Positions 47,739-57,885 of a stretch of 64,000 bases of DNA are shown one piece after another. The position numbers and the translations under genes were made by a program. Each line of letters begins with the position of its first letter. The stretch's first letter is position 1. The notes beneath the pieces are model-generated. The model was not told where the DNA came from, ran no database searches, and was given only the letters and a program-made list of their open reading frames with translations. This stretch comes from Prevotella bivia DSM 20514 (GTDB taxonomy: Bacteria > Bacteroidota > Bacteroidia > Bacteroidales > Bacteroidaceae), in assembly GCF_000262545.1 (NCBI RefSeq), contig NZ_JH660660.1, forward strand, positions 1,574,975 through 1,638,974. Direction: 5' to 3'.

Positions 47739-48899
47739 ATGGCAAAAAGAGACTACTATGAGGTGCTTGGTGTAAGCAAAGATGCCTCTGAAGATGAAAT
47801 AAAGAAGGCTTACCGAAAACTAGCTATAAAGTATCACCCCGACCGTAATCCTGACGATGCCGAGGCAGAAGAGAAATTTAAGGAGGCTGCCGAGGCTTAC
47901 GATGTGCTACACGATCAGCAGAAGCGTCAGCAGTACGATCAGTTTGGCTTCGATGCACCGGGCGGTGGCTTTGGTGGCGGTAGTCCGTTCGGAGCTGGTG
48001 GCTTCTCTGTAGACGATATTTTCTCTATGTTTGGCGATGTGTTCGGTGGACATAGAAGTGGGGGCTTTGGTGGCTTCGGCGGAGGCGGTCAGCGTGCGCG
48101 CTATCGTGGCACAGATATGCGCCTAAAAGTGCGCCTATCACTGCAAGAAGTGGCTACAGGCGTTACAAAGAAGTTTAAGGTGCGCAAAGATGTGGTATGC
48201 GATCACTGCCATGGCACAGGTGCTGAAGGGGGTAGTCAGCCCGAAACCTGTCCTAACTGTAATGGATCGGGTATGGAAATACGCACTCAACAGTCGATGT
48301 TTGGTATGATCCAAACGCAAGCTCCTTGCCACGTTTGTGGAGGTGAAGGCACTATCATCAAAAACAAGTGTAAGCATTGCGGGGGCGATGGTGTTGTGAA
48401 AGGTGAGGAAGTAGTAGAGATAAACATTCCCGCTGGTGTTGCCGAGGGCATGGTGATGAATGTGGCTGGTAAGGGCAACGCTGGTAAGCGCAATGGTGTG
48501 AATGGCGACATTCAGGTGTATATCGAGGAAGAAGAGAACGAAACCTTCATTCGCGATGGTCAGAACATCGTTTATAACCTATTGCTCGACATTCCAACCG
48601 CTACCTTAGGAGGACAGGTGGAGATACCTACCATTGAGGGTACTAACGTAAAAATAAAGATAGAGCCAGGAACTCAACCTGGTAAAACGCTTCGATTGCG
48701 CGGTAAGGGCTTGCCTGCTGTGCAAGGTTATGGCGCTGGCATGGGCGATTTGATCGTACAAGTAAGCGTTTATATTCCAAAGGAATTGAGCAAATCGGAG
48801 AAGAAAGCGATGGAGGAATTTGCCAATAGCGACAACTTCAAAGGTGATAAAGCTACTAAGCACTCTATTTTTGAGAACTTTAAGAAACTGTTTAGCTAA
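47739..48899 (+). CDS. dnaJ: Chaperone DnaJ
   Basis: 386 residues. J domain with HPD ([11 protein letters not shown]), a Gly/Phe-rich region (78-115) and a zinc domain with four CxxCxGxG-type repeats ([32 protein letters not shown]). The C-terminal substrate domains follow. Cochaperone of DnaK. Confidence 0.96.
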   Translation: MAKRDYYEVLGVSKDASEDEIKKAYRKLAIKYHPDRNPDDAEAEEKFKEAAEAYDVLHDQQKRQQYDQFGFDAPGGGFGGGSPFGAGGFSVDDIFSMFGDVFGGHRSGGFGGFGGGGQRARYRGTDMRLKVRLSLQEVATGVTKKFKVRKDVVCDHCHGTGAEGGSQPETCPNCNGSGMEIRTQQSMFGMIQTQAPCHVCGGEGTIIKNKCKHCGGDGVVKGEEVVEINIPAGVAEGMVMNVAGKGNAGKRNGVNGDIQVYIEEEENETFIRDGQNIVYNLLLDIPTATLGGQVEIPTIEGTNVKIKIEPGTQPGKTLRLRGKGLPAVQGYGAGMGDLIVQVSVYIPKELSKSEKKAMEEFANSDNFKGDKATKHSIFENFKKLFS

Positions 48900-48901
48900 C
48901 C

Positions 48902-49115
<214 letters not shown>

Positions 49116-49120
49116 CTATT

Positions 49121-50416
49121 ATGTCCTACGAAGAAACCGTACAATATCTATTCAATAGCACCCCCGTCTTTGAACACGTGGGAGCGCAAGCCTATAAGGA
49201 AGGCTTATCCAACACACATTTATTAGATAAGCATTTCGGACATCCGCATACACAGTTTAAGACCATTCATGTAGCAGGAACCAATGGAAAGGGTTCTTGC
49301 TCGCATACGCTAGCGGCTATTTTACAGCAGGAAGGCTATCGGGTGGGACTGTACACAAGCCCACATCTCGTCGATTTCCGTGAGCGTATCCGCATCAATG
49401 GAGAGATGATTTCGGAGCAATATGTCATCGATTTTGTAGCGCAGGAACGTAGTTTCTTCGAACCGCTTCACCCTTCTTTCTTCGAACTCACCACCGCACT
49501 AGCCTTTAAATACTTTGCTGAACAGCAGGTAGATATTGCGATTATTGAGGTAGGACTAGGGGGCAGACTAGATTGCACGAACATTATCACGCCGCTGCTA
49601 TCCATCATTACCAATATCTCGCTTGATCATACCCAGTTTTTAGGCGACACTTTGGCAAAGATTGCCTACGAAAAGGCGGGCATCATCAAAGAGAATGTAC
49701 CTGTAGTGGTGGGCGAGACGGTGCCAGAAACACGTCCTGTCTTTGAGGCGACTGCAAAAGAAAAATCGGCTCCCATTGAGTTTGCTGAGGATATTCCGTT
49801 CTTCTCAGCTCACACTACTGCCAGCACAAAAGGCATAGCATACTCGGATACTCCTTTCGGAACTATCATTGGTGAACTAATGGGCGATTATCAGGTAAAG
49901 AATGCCAACACCGTATTGCATGCTTGTGTGAAGCTCATACAGCTAGGTATCATCAAGGAAGAGCAAAGCATCGTAAAGGGATTTGCGAACGTAACAGCAA
50001 CGACAGGACTTATGGGACGTTGGCAGCAGCTTGCCGACCATCCGCTCACCGTCTGCGATACAGGGCATAACCTCGGAGGTTGGCAGTATCTTTCAAAGCA
50101 GATAAAATCGGCTGCAAAGGGCGAAACACATATCGTTTTTGGTATGGTGGACGATAAAGACCTCGATGCGGTGCTAGCACTGCTACCCCAAAATGCCCAC
50201 TTTTATTGGACACAACCGTCCTCTCATCGTGCTTTTCCTGTGGAGAAAGTGGCAGAGGAAGCCCTCGCTATCGGACTAAAAGGCACACAATATCCCACTG
50301 TCCTTGCTGCCTACGAAGCAGCAAAAGCTGCCGCATCGCCCGACGATTTTATCTTTATCGGTGGGTCAAGTTATGTGGTATCCGACTTGCTTAGTGCGCA
50401 TACTAGGACAGACTAG
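49121..50416 (+). CDS. folC: Folylpolyglutamate / dihydrofolate synthase
   Basis: 431 residues. Mur-ligase-like fold with P-loop VAGTNGKGSCSHTLA near residue 51, VGLYTSPHLVDFRERI, EVGLGGRLDCTNI and SLDHTQFLG. Adds glutamate to folates. ATG at 49121 follows the 7-mer repeats. The stop TAG is part of a CTAG 9-mer of array 9 (ACTAGGACAGACTAG). Confidence 0.93.
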   Translation: MSYEETVQYLFNSTPVFEHVGAQAYKEGLSNTHLLDKHFGHPHTQFKTIHVAGTNGKGSCSHTLAAILQQEGYRVGLYTSPHLVDFRERIRINGEMISEQYVIDFVAQERSFFEPLHPSFFELTTALAFKYFAEQQVDIAIIEVGLGGRLDCTNIITPLLSIITNISLDHTQFLGDTLAKIAYEKAGIIKENVPVVVGETVPETRPVFEATAKEKSAPIEFAEDIPFFSAHTTASTKGIAYSDTPFGTIIGELMGDYQVKNANTVLHACVKLIQLGIIKEEQSIVKGFANVTATTGLMGRWQQLADHPLTVCDTGHNLGGWQYLSKQIKSAAKGETHIVFGMVDDKDLDAVLALLPQNAHFYWTQPSSHRAFPVEKVAEEALAIGLKGTQYPTVLAAYEAAKAAASPDDFIFIGGSSYVVSDLLSAHTRTD

Positions 50417-50570
50417 TAAATCTAGGACAGGTAATTCTCAATTGGATAAAACTCTCATCTCTCTCAACTCTCAACCCTCAACCCTCATAACTTCTCACCT
50501 CTCTCAACTCTCAACTCTCAACCCTCAACTCTCAACTCTCATCTCTCCTCTCTCCTCTCTCAACTCTATA
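50402..50570 (+). repeat. 9-mer/7-mer composite array 9
   Basis: Three CTAG 9-mers, linker GGACAGGTAATTCTCAA, then CTCTCAA-type 7-mers. Lies between two convergent genes and supplies both the stop of folC and the last codons of miaA read on the other strand. Confidence 0.85.
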
Positions 50571-51466
50571 ATTTTCTCAATCTGTCGCTCTCTCTCCCAC
50601 TCCGCTTTTATCCAATGAATGGTAAAGCCACGCCGCTCCATACCACGAAACCACGTCATTTGCCGCTTGGCAAACTGGTGGATCGCTATTTCGAGTTGGG
50701 CAAACATCTCGTTGTACGTGCGCTTGCCAGTGATATATTCGGTGAGGTATTTGTATTCTAAACCATAATAGATAAGGTCGTCGGCAGGAATACCACTATC
50801 GAGCAAGCCACGCACTTCGTCCACCATACCGCTGTCGAGGCGTTCCTTCAAACGATGTGTTATCTTCTGGCGACGCTCCTCACGATCAATGTCCACACCG
50901 ATAATGAGCGAGTTGATAGGCGGACAAACACGCGCTTCCACAGGAGTGTGGAGCGAATAGGTCTCTATCTCGATAGCACGAATGGCACGTTTGCACGAGT
51001 CGACATCCGTTTTGTTGTGCATCACCGAACCACTTTTCTGCTTCAGCTCCACGAGCATAGCGGTGAGTTCCTCCAGCGATTTCCCTTCCAACTGCTGCCG
51101 CAGTGTAGGATTTTCAGGCACAGGCACGAGGCGATAACCCTTCAAAACAGCCTCTATATAGAGTCCTGTACCACCACAAAGGATAGGCTCAATGCCCCGC
51201 GAAGTAATATCTTCGTAAGCTGTGAGAAAATCGCGCTGATACTCAAAGAGGTTATACTTCTTGCCCGCATCACAAATATCAATAAGATGATAAGGTATTT
51301 GCTTGCCGTTAATGGTATAGTCGGCGAGGTCTTTTCCCGTTCCGATGGTCATACCACGATATACCTGACGTGAGTCGGCAGAGATAATTTCGCTGTTAAG
51401 CCTATAAGCTAGCGCAGCGGCTAAAGATGTTTTGCCCGAAGCTGTTGGACCGAGGATTGTTATCAT
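50525..51466 (-). CDS. miaA: tRNA dimethylallyltransferase
   Basis: 313 residues. P-loop GPTASGKTSLAAAL (5-18), SADSRQVYRGMTIGTGK, YHLIDI, LCGGTGLYIEAV and GLEYKYLTEYI. Transfers the dimethylallyl group to A37 of tRNAs. The tail EERGEMRVES is encoded in the 7-mer repeats; nearly the same tail (KRGERVES) ends the MATE protein. Confidence 0.94.
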   Translation of the reverse strand: MITILGPTASGKTSLAAALAYRLNSEIISADSRQVYRGMTIGTGKDLADYTINGKQIPYHLIDICDAGKKYNLFEYQRDFLTAYEDITSRGIEPILCGGTGLYIEAVLKGYRLVPVPENPTLRQQLEGKSLEELTAMLVELKQKSGSVMHNKTDVDSCKRAIRAIEIETYSLHTPVEARVCPPINSLIIGVDIDREERRQKITHRLKERLDSGMVDEVRGLLDSGIPADDLIYYGLEYKYLTEYITGKRTYNEMFAQLEIAIHQFAKRQMTWFRGMERRGFTIHWIKAEWERERQIEKIIELREERGEMRVES

Positions 51467-51583
51467 AATGAAAGCCCCCTCTCGCTAGCTCCCCCACAGT
51501 GAGAGAAAGGCTAACGCCACACACACAGAGAGAGAGGGTATATTGTTATTATAAGTTTTGTTCTTACTTTATATATTTATGTG

Positions 51584-51591
51584 CAAAGATA
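51584..51591 (-). promoter_or_regulatory. -7 element of miaA
   Basis: TATCTTTG followed by C on the minus strand, 117 nt before the ATG. The leader contains a (CA)5(GA)5-like tract near 51518-51535. Confidence 0.5.
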
Positions 51592-51778
51592 AGTATTTTT
51601 TTATGGACATAGAAATCATTGTTCTGCCCCTTTCCCTATCAGCCGATGATTTCTATTTGAAACACCGAGATTACAGTTTATACCTTTAAAGAAAAGTTTT
51701 TATCATTTACTTCCCTTATAATCTTTCTTTTTAATATATTTAAAACACTTTCCGCCCACTAATGTAGAAATAAATTTG

Positions 51779-51786
51779 TATCTTTG
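51779..51786 (+). promoter_or_regulatory. -7 element of gapA
   Basis: TATCTTTG followed by C, 68 nt before the ATG. Confidence 0.55.
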
Positions 51787-51854
51787 CAACATTAAGGATT
51801 AAAAAGATTGAATAATTTGTTTAGTGTTTAACTCTATAAATAAAATTTAAAAAA

Positions 51855-52883
51855 ATGACAAAAGTAGCTATTAATGGTTTCGGCCGTATCGGTCGTCTCG
51901 CATTCCGTCAGATGTTTGAAGCAGAGGGTTATGAAGTAGTCGCTATCAACGACTTGACAAGTCCTAAGATGCTTGCTCACCTATTGAAGTATGACACAGC
52001 TCAAGGTGGCTTCGCTGGCAAGTTCGGTGAAGGAAAGCACACTGTAGAGGCAACAGAAAATTCTATCATCGTTGATGGTAAGGAAATCAAGATCTCTGCT
52101 GAAATGGACGCAGCTAACTGCCCATGGAAAGCTAACGATGTAGATGTTGTTTTGGAATGTACAGGTTTCTATACTTCTAAGGAAAAGGCTTCTGCTCACT
52201 TGAAGGCTGGTGCTAAGAAGGTAGTTATCTCTGCTCCTGCTGGTAACGATCTTCCTACTATCGTATATAACACAAACCACGAGACTTTGACAGCCAACGA
52301 TACTATTATCTCTGCTGCATCTTGTACCACAAACTGCTTGGCTCCTATGGCTGACGCTTTGAACAAGTTTGCTCCTATCCAGAGCGGTATTATGTCAACT
52401 ATCCACGCTTACACTGGCGACCAGATGATCCTTGACGGTCCTCAGCGCAAGGGCGATCTTCGTCGTTCACGTGCAGGTGCTTGCAACATCGTTCCTAACT
52501 CAACAGGTGCTGCTAAGGCTATTGGTCTTGTAATTCCTGAATTGAACGGTAAGTTGATCGGTTCTGCACAGCGTATCCCTACTCCAACAGGTTCTACTAC
52601 TATCTTGATCGCTGTTGTTAAGGGTAAGGACATTACCGTAGAGGGTATCAACGCTGCTATGAAGGCTGCTACAACAGAGAGCTTCGGTTACACAGAGGAT
52701 CAGATCGTTTCTTCTGACATCATCGGTATGAAGTTTGGTTCTTTGTTCGATGCTACTCAGACAATGGTTAGCAAGATCGACGATGAAACATTCCAAGTAC
52801 AGGTTGTTTCTTGGTACGACAATGAGAACTCTTATACTTCTCAGATGGTTCGTACTATCAAGTATCTTGCTGAAAAGAAGTAA
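51855..52883 (+). CDS. gapA: Glyceraldehyde-3-phosphate dehydrogenase
   Basis: 342 residues. NAD-binding [16 protein letters not shown], active Cys157 in [12 protein letters not shown], and the C-terminal [13 protein letters not shown]. Codon choice is strongly biased (for example many GCT, GGT and AAG), as for a highly expressed gene. Central glycolysis. Confidence 0.97.
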   Translation: MTKVAINGFGRIGRLAFRQMFEAEGYEVVAINDLTSPKMLAHLLKYDTAQGGFAGKFGEGKHTVEATENSIIVDGKEIKISAEMDAANCPWKANDVDVVLECTGFYTSKEKASAHLKAGAKKVVISAPAGNDLPTIVYNTNHETLTANDTIISAASCTTNCLAPMADALNKFAPIQSGIMSTIHAYTGDQMILDGPQRKGDLRRSRAGACNIVPNSTGAAKAIGLVIPELNGKLIGSAQRIPTPTGSTTILIAVVKGKDITVEGINAAMKAATTESFGYTEDQIVSSDIIGMKFGSLFDATQTMVSKIDDETFQVQVVSWYDNENSYTSQMVRTIKYLAEKK

Positions 52884-52937
52884 TTTCACAGCATAACCGC
52901 TTTCAGGCTTCCTAAAGCCTGAAGAAAATAATAACAC

Positions 52938-52978
52938 TGCCCACTGCAAAGTTTTTCTTTTGTAGTGGGCTTTTTTTA
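52938..52978 (+). terminator. Terminator of gapA
   Basis: GCCCACTGCAAAG ... TTTGTAGTGGGC stem followed by seven T. A second smaller hairpin (TTTCAGGC/GCCTGAA) lies just before it at about 52901-52923. Confidence 0.8.
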
Positions 52979-53013
52979 TTCGCTAAATAGATACTAAGTT
53001 ACAGATTTATGCG

Positions 53014-53021
53014 TATATTTG
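53014..53021 (+). promoter_or_regulatory. -7 element of mscL
   Basis: TATATTTG followed by C, 121 nt before the ATG. Confidence 0.45.
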
Positions 53022-53142
53022 CGATAAGGTTTAGGTATGACAACAAAAATCAGATAAGAATGCTTTTCTAAGTAGCAGCAATAAGGCTTACAAACAAAGC
53101 ACCAATTTATTTTAAATAAAAACATTTTAAAAGCATAAGATT

Positions 53143-53523
53143 ATGAGTTTTGTAAAAGAATTTAAAGACTTTGCAGTAAAAGGTAATGTAATGGACATGG
53201 CAGTCGGTGTGATCATCGGTGGTGCATTTGGTAAAATTGTATCTTCATTGGTCGACGACATCATTATGCCATTGATTGGCATTTTAACGGGTGGTATCGA
53301 CTTCAAGGACATAAGCATACAGGTAGGCAGTGCAACGGTAAAGTATGGCTTATTCCTCCAAAACGTTACCGATTTCTTCATCATCGCTATTTGTATCTTC
53401 ATTATGATCAAGGCGATGAACTCGCTCTCGAAGAAGAAGGAAGAAAAGCCAGCAGCTCCAGCAGGTCCTACAGAGGAACAGAAGCTTCTTGGCGAAATCC
53501 GCGATTTGTTGAAGAACAAGTAA
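53143..53523 (+). CDS. mscL: Large-conductance mechanosensitive channel
   Basis: 126 residues. [20 protein letters not shown] and [20 protein letters not shown] cover the N-terminal helix and pore-lining TM1. TM2 is [18 protein letters not shown], and the C-terminal helix ends [12 protein letters not shown]. Opens under membrane tension on osmotic downshock. Confidence 0.95.
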   Translation: MSFVKEFKDFAVKGNVMDMAVGVIIGGAFGKIVSSLVDDIIMPLIGILTGGIDFKDISIQVGSATVKYGLFLQNVTDFFIIAICIFIMIKAMNSLSKKKEEKPAAPAGPTEEQKLLGEIRDLLKNK

Positions 53524-53542
53524 GCATATTTCCGCACAACAC

Positions 53543-53625
53543 AAAAGGTAACGTCTAGCATCGCAAGACATTACCTTTTACGTAATAAGAGGTTAGCTTT
53601 TGCACGGCAAGCGCTAACCGCTTTT
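53543..53625. repeat. Four-unit 22-bp repeat forming two hairpins
   Basis: Units start at 53543, 53565, 53587 and 53609. The sequence is more diverged than in the other arrays, yet pairing is kept: GGTAACGTCT against AGACATTACC, and GGTTAGC against GCTAACC, ending in seven T. Lies between the convergent ends of mscL and the C45 gene. Confidence 0.8.
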
Positions 53626-53640
53626 TTTATACTCCCTAAT

Positions 53641-54864
53641 CTACATTCCGAATGCGTGCTGATATTCTGCTTTAATGGTTTCGTCCACCCAACGGTAATA
53701 ATCGGTAAGGAGCTTGTCAGCATTTTTACTACCTATCTGCTCACGATATTGGGCTATCACGGCATCGCCACGCTGTAGGATAGGCGTTTCGATGCGCTGC
53801 ACCTGCTGTAGAATACCCGTTTGCTGCTTGTTAATGAGGCGTGAAAGGTTGATGTACGACTGTCCGTTGCCACGCTTCATAGGAAAGAGCTGATCCTTGA
53901 GGACAATACCCTTATGGCACAATTCGGAATACCCCTTGCCATTATCGGATAAGAGCGACGGCACAACACCCGATGGGGTAAGCATCAATGGCACAGCAAC
54001 AGTGCTGAGTGGACACCCAATAATGGTGTAGCTCACGGTGAGCAATGGGTTCTCGCCCTTTCTTACTCCTTGCATAACCATAGCCGATGCGGTGTAAGCA
54101 CGCGAAATATAGTCATTGTAAGGATAAAACTTTGGTGTAGCATCGCTCTCGGGCATAATGTCGTAAAGACTTGTTTTTGTGAGTCCATTGGTGAGATAAC
54201 GTGTGGCACGCTTTAAAAGCAAATCCCGATTAAGATCACCTCCAAAGGCTGCTGTCAGCATCAAATCGGAGATAGCCATATAGCGTTCGATGCCTGCATC
54301 GAGACTGCGATCGCCTGTCATGGCATGATTGGTGCGACAAAGATAGCCGTAAGGAGCTACACGAGGATCATTGACATCAAACTTTGTGTAGCCCTGACTG
54401 CTCGTTTCATAGTAAGCACAATTGCCCTCTGCATCCATCACCCCAAAGTTAGAATTGAGGTTCATAGGTTTTGGCAATTGTCCAAGCAGTGCTTCAAACT
54501 CCTTTAATGAAGCGCAGGTTTCGAGTGCTTTACGCATCACCACACCATCGTTTTCCTTTTCGGGCTTATAGTTTTTCCCATTAAGATTAAAGGCATCCGT
54601 ATTAAAGATAGCAAAACCCGCCTCGTTATGCCCCGACCATACGTTGGCTCGCTCCTTATCGCCTGCAGCAACGATACCTATAAAGCGATATTTCGCACCT
54701 TTTATTACGACTACTTTGTTATCCACATCATCGGCATCACGATTTTTGAGCATAAGCGGACGACCATCAGGCGTAACGCGCCCTGATATGATAACGGAGG
54801 TACAAGCATGTGCCACCAGCACAGCCATCAAAATAATTGTTGTTAGTAAATAGCGTTTGTTCAT
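53641..54864 (-). CDS. C45-type / choloylglycine-hydrolase-like Ntn hydrolase
   Basis: 407 residues from ATG 54864 (MNKRYLLTTIILMAVLVAHACTSV). A signal-peptide-like start is followed by Cys21, the likely N-terminal nucleophile, in ACTSVIISGRVTPDGRPLML. KNRD, a GIVAAGDKERANVWSGHNEAG stretch and the internal NSNFGVMDAEGNCAYYETSS fit the C45/penicillin acylase-like family. Probably an exported amidase or acyltransferase; substrate unknown. Thirteen further codons upstream (to 54903) are open but not needed. Confidence 0.7.
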   Translation of the reverse strand: MNKRYLLTTIILMAVLVAHACTSVIISGRVTPDGRPLMLKNRDADDVDNKVVVIKGAKYRFIGIVAAGDKERANVWSGHNEAGFAIFNTDAFNLNGKNYKPEKENDGVVMRKALETCASLKEFEALLGQLPKPMNLNSNFGVMDAEGNCAYYETSSQGYTKFDVNDPRVAPYGYLCRTNHAMTGDRSLDAGIERYMAISDLMLTAAFGGDLNRDLLLKRATRYLTNGLTKTSLYDIMPESDATPKFYPYNDYISRAYTASAMVMQGVRKGENPLLTVSYTIIGCPLSTVAVPLMLTPSGVVPSLLSDNGKGYSELCHKGIVLKDQLFPMKRGNGQSYINLSRLINKQQTGILQQVQRIETPILQRGDAVIAQYREQIGSKNADKLLTDYYRWVDETIKAEYQHAFGM

Positions 54865-54899
54865 ATTTTTATTGTTTAGATGTTTCATAACTTTTCCTA

Positions 54900-55075
54900 C
54901 CATTCCTAGGAATTTCTAGGAAAACTAGGAGAACTAGAAAAACTAGAAAGCCTAGAAATACTAGGAGAACACTAGAAAGCCTAGAAAAGCTAAAAGCCAG
55001 AAATACTAGGACGGGCAACTCTCATCCCTCATCTCTCAACTCTCAACTCTCATCTCTCTCATCTCTCAACTCTCC
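54900..55075 (+). repeat. 9-mer/7-mer composite array 10
   Basis: About ten 9-mers (CTAGGAATT, CTAGGAAAA, CTAGAAAGC), linker GGACGGGCAA, then CTCTCAA-type 7-mers ending at the stop of the hydrolase gene. Between two leftward genes. Confidence 0.85.
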
Positions 55076-55819
55076 CTAAAATCCCTTCAGCCACTCCGTA
55101 AGCTGCTGTTTTAGGTCATCGGTGTAAGGGAAATCTCCTACCCCAATGCCCCAACCATGTTTCCCCAGCGGATACACGATGAGTTGAGAGGGAATGCCCT
55201 GCTCTTGCAGCTTCACATAATAGTTAGCACTGTTGAAAGGCTTCACAATATCATCGTCCGAGCATACCACGATAAAAGCACGTGGCGTATCGGGGGTGAT
55301 CTGCTTAATAGCACTATACTTCGCCTCTATCTGTTCCGACATCTTATCCTCACCAAGGAAGTTGTTACGACAATTCGTGTCGCCAAAATCCTCAAACATC
55401 GTGGTAACAGGATAGAACAGTATTTGAAAACTCGCCCTAATCGCCTTTTGATAACGCGTTGCCATAAGCGAAGCAAGATGACCTCCTGCCGAATAACCTG
55501 CAATACCAATATCCTCTGGGTTGATGCGCCATTCCTCAGCTTTCGCACGCAAGGTAGCAAAAGCATCAATAACATCGCTCATCGCTTCTTCCCCACTCCC
55601 ATCGGGTAAATGATACTTCAATATCACGGCTGCAATACCACGATTGGTAAAAAAGCGCACCCACGACTCGGCAGGTGGCATATTCAGGTGGTTATAGCTT
55701 CCACCAGGGCAAGCCACCACTGCCCTACCCGTTGCCCGATCTTCCACAGGCAGATATACGTCCATCGTGTCTGTACTCAAAAAGTGTACAGCCTTCAACT
55801 TTTGTGTCTTTGATTCCAT
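55076..55819 (-). CDS. Alpha/beta hydrolase (acetyl-esterase type)
   Basis: 247 residues from ATG 55819 (MESKTQKLKAVHFLSTDTMD). The HGGG-like oxyanion region appears as VVACPGGSYNHL; the nucleophile Ser is in GIAGYSAGGHLASL, Asp in CSDDDIVKPFNS, and His in GKHGWGIG. Similar to carbohydrate acetyl-esterases. A GTG at 55900 would add 27 residues (VDGAIVACPSHNGDECYQGL) directly after the upstream gene; this extension cannot be excluded. Confidence 0.78.
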   Translation of the reverse strand: MESKTQKLKAVHFLSTDTMDVYLPVEDRATGRAVVACPGGSYNHLNMPPAESWVRFFTNRGIAAVILKYHLPDGSGEEAMSDVIDAFATLRAKAEEWRINPEDIGIAGYSAGGHLASLMATRYQKAIRASFQILFYPVTTMFEDFGDTNCRNNFLGEDKMSEQIEAKYSAIKQITPDTPRAFIVVCSDDDIVKPFNSANYYVKLQEQGIPSQLIVYPLGKHGWGIGVGDFPYTDDLKQQLTEWLKGF

Positions 55820-55909
55820 TTTCTTTAAATCCTTATACAATCCTTGATAACACTCATCACCATTGTGCGATGGACACGCTACTATCGCCCCATCCACCAC
55901 GATAGGCTT

Positions 55910-56464
55910 TTACAACAAGCTCTCACCAAAGATAGCATTTTTGATGTCTTGCTCATGATCGAAAACGAAGCGAGCCACGATGGCACTCAAGATAGCGGTA
56001 GAAGGCATCTTGATACTGTTAGCCGACTTCAATCTATCTAGCACGCTCTTCAAATCGCTGTCTATATATACGGTGGCAAGCTTAGAGTCGCGCTGTTTAT
56101 AGTCTTTGGCAAGATCGAGGAAGAGCTGCCAACTGTCTTCGCCACTATCGCGGGCAATGGTATATTCGCGTGCCAACTGCTTACCCTCTGCCTTTGGCAA
56201 TTTCTTAGCTGCTGGAGCCGTGCGATCCTTTACCTCCTCACCCTGTTCGTTGCGCATTGCCGTGCGTGTGAAGGCACTTGCCACTTCGCCCGGTACAGGT
56301 TGCTGCTTATCATCGGCAGCATTGTCATCGGCAGGCTCTATCATAGGCTTTGCCCCACCCTTTCCAAGTTCGCTCTTCACAGGAGTTTCCAATCCATTCT
56401 GTGCATTATGTACTAAGCCCTGCAATCCACCAGGAATTATTACCTTAGTTTTTTTCTTTATCAT
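55910..56464 (-). CDS. DUF3408-like / ParB-like partition protein
   Basis: 184 residues. Basic start MIKKKTKVIIPGGLQGLVHN, a charged disordered middle, and a C-terminal ~55-residue segment (KLATVYIDSDLKSVLDRLKS, then PSTAILSAIVARFVFDHEQD). The segment resembles the ribbon-helix-helix end of DUF3408 proteins found beside ParA on Bacteroidota plasmids and conjugative elements. Downstream of parA on the same strand, so it is the probable DNA-binding partner. Assignment by pattern, not by search. Confidence 0.55.
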   Translation of the reverse strand: MIKKKTKVIIPGGLQGLVHNAQNGLETPVKSELGKGGAKPMIEPADDNAADDKQQPVPGEVASAFTRTAMRNEQGEEVKDRTAPAAKKLPKAEGKQLAREYTIARDSGEDSWQLFLDLAKDYKQRDSKLATVYIDSDLKSVLDRLKSANSIKMPSTAILSAIVARFVFDHEQDIKNAIFGESLL

Positions 56465-56485
56465 AATATGTCGTTTTTATTATTG

Positions 56486-56727
56486 TTCTAATATTTCTAA
56501 TATCCCTAGTTGCCCTAGCTTCCCTAGCTTTCCCTAGTTTGTCCTAGCTTTCCTAGTTTTCCTAGTTTTTCCTATTTCCCCTAGTATCTCTAGAATACCC
56601 TAGAATACCTAGTATCCCTAGTTTCCCCTAGTATCTCTAGAATACCCCCTAGAATACCTAGCTTCCCTAGAAAATCTCTCAACTCTCCACTCTCATCTCT
56701 CTCAACTCTCTCTCATCTCTCTCTCTA
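56486..56727 (+). repeat. 9-mer/7-mer composite array 11
   Basis: About fifteen degenerate 9-mers (CCTAGTTTG, CCTAGAATA, CTAGTATCT), then CTCTCAA/CTCTCTC 7-mers reaching the stop of parA. Lies between parA and the DUF3408-like gene. Confidence 0.8.
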
Positions 56728-57390
56728 AGTTTTCATCTTCTTGAGCATATAGTCGAACGCAGCCTTTACCGCCTCGCGCTGTTGCCCTAGCAACTCGAAA
56801 GTATTGGTACGTTTGAGACACGCACGACTATTTATCGTTGGTGTTACCTTACCAAACTGCTGGAAAATCTCGTCCGTCTCTGCCCACATCCGTTGCTCAT
56901 CGCTCGTACCAATACGTGGGTCGATACGGTTAGGAACGAAGAAAATTTTAGCATGCATCTCGGGGTTATGCTCGCGAAGAGCATTGATAACTTGCACGAA
57001 AACACCTGTAGAGTCGAGCGTCTTGTCCTCATACTCGTAGGGACAAATGATGAAGTCGGCACCTACAAAGAGGGGAGCCAAACCGTCTTGCGAAATGTTA
57101 CCTGGCGAATCGAAGAGTACAAAGCCCTCTACATCGCTCGCACTCTCCACCAACTGCTGCATCAGCTCTGGCGAGTCGACATCGAAATCTTGTATTGTAT
57201 AAGGTTCCTCCTCACCTTCATATATCTCCATATCCTTCTTGCGCTGCATGAGAATGGTTTTCTGAAGGTCGGTATCTATCAAGCAAACATCCTTTCTTTT
57301 GTACGCTAAATAGTTGGCAAACAGAATACAAAGGGTACTCTTCCCCACTCCACCTTTCTGATTCGCAAAGACTACTTTTACATTTTTCAT
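56725..57390 (-). CDS. parA: ParA family ATPase
   Basis: 221 residues. Deviant Walker A KGGVGKST at 12-19 in VVFANQKGGVGKSTLCILFA, VCLIDTDLQKT, the VLFDSPGNISQDGL switch region and FVPNRIDPRIGTSDEQR. Short ParA without an N-terminal HTH. Partitions plasmids or chromosomes by binding DNA non-specifically. The DNA upstream has a 72-bp tandem repeat. Together with the DUF3408-like gene and the iterons it points to a replicon maintenance module. Confidence 0.85.
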   Translation of the reverse strand: MKNVKVVFANQKGGVGKSTLCILFANYLAYKRKDVCLIDTDLQKTILMQRKKDMEIYEGEEEPYTIQDFDVDSPELMQQLVESASDVEGFVLFDSPGNISQDGLAPLFVGADFIICPYEYEDKTLDSTGVFVQVINALREHNPEMHAKIFFVPNRIDPRIGTSDEQRMWAETDEIFQQFGKVTPTINSRACLKRTNTFELLGQQREAVKAAFDYMLKKMKT

Positions 57391-57399
57391 TATTTATAT

Positions 57400-57543
57400 A
57401 TTTATATTTTCGTATTAAAATCTATCTATATCTTTACACTAAAACGTATTTATATTTTCTTGTTAAAACATATTTATATTTTCGTATCAAAATCTATTTA
57501 TATCTTTACGCTAAAACGTATTTATATATTCGTATTAAAACAT
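57400..57543. repeat. 72-bp tandem duplication upstream of parA
   Basis: Two 72-bp units (57400-57471 and 57472-57543), each with TTTATATTTTCGTAT, AAAATCTAT, TTTACnCTAAAACGTATTTA and AAAACAT. They differ at a few bases; a third partial copy (ATTTATATTAC) follows. Within each unit the (AAAA)CGTATTTATAT motif recurs. Possible centromere-like site or operator of the par genes. Nothing else is seen in 57391-57885. Confidence 0.8.
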
Positions 57544-57885
57544 ATTTATATTACAACGTTTATATATTTAAACATAAAAACATAACCACGTAAAATATGC
57601 TGACACACTACCATTTTTCGCCTATTTTGTCTATTTTCAGCGAAAACAGAAACACCGCCTTTGAGCAGAAATACATAACGTTTTGTCATATCTATCTAAC
57701 TAATATGCGAAAAACACTTTCTTTTTGATCACTAATTAGCCAACAAACAATACTTTATGTAAAATCCTTGTGCGCTATTTTCCTCTATTTTTGTCGCCGC
57801 TCTGCCTTTTGTCCGAAATAGGCGAAATATGCGAGCAAAAACGCTTAGCACTCGCTTGTTTTCACTTATCGCTAACCCCAAACGC

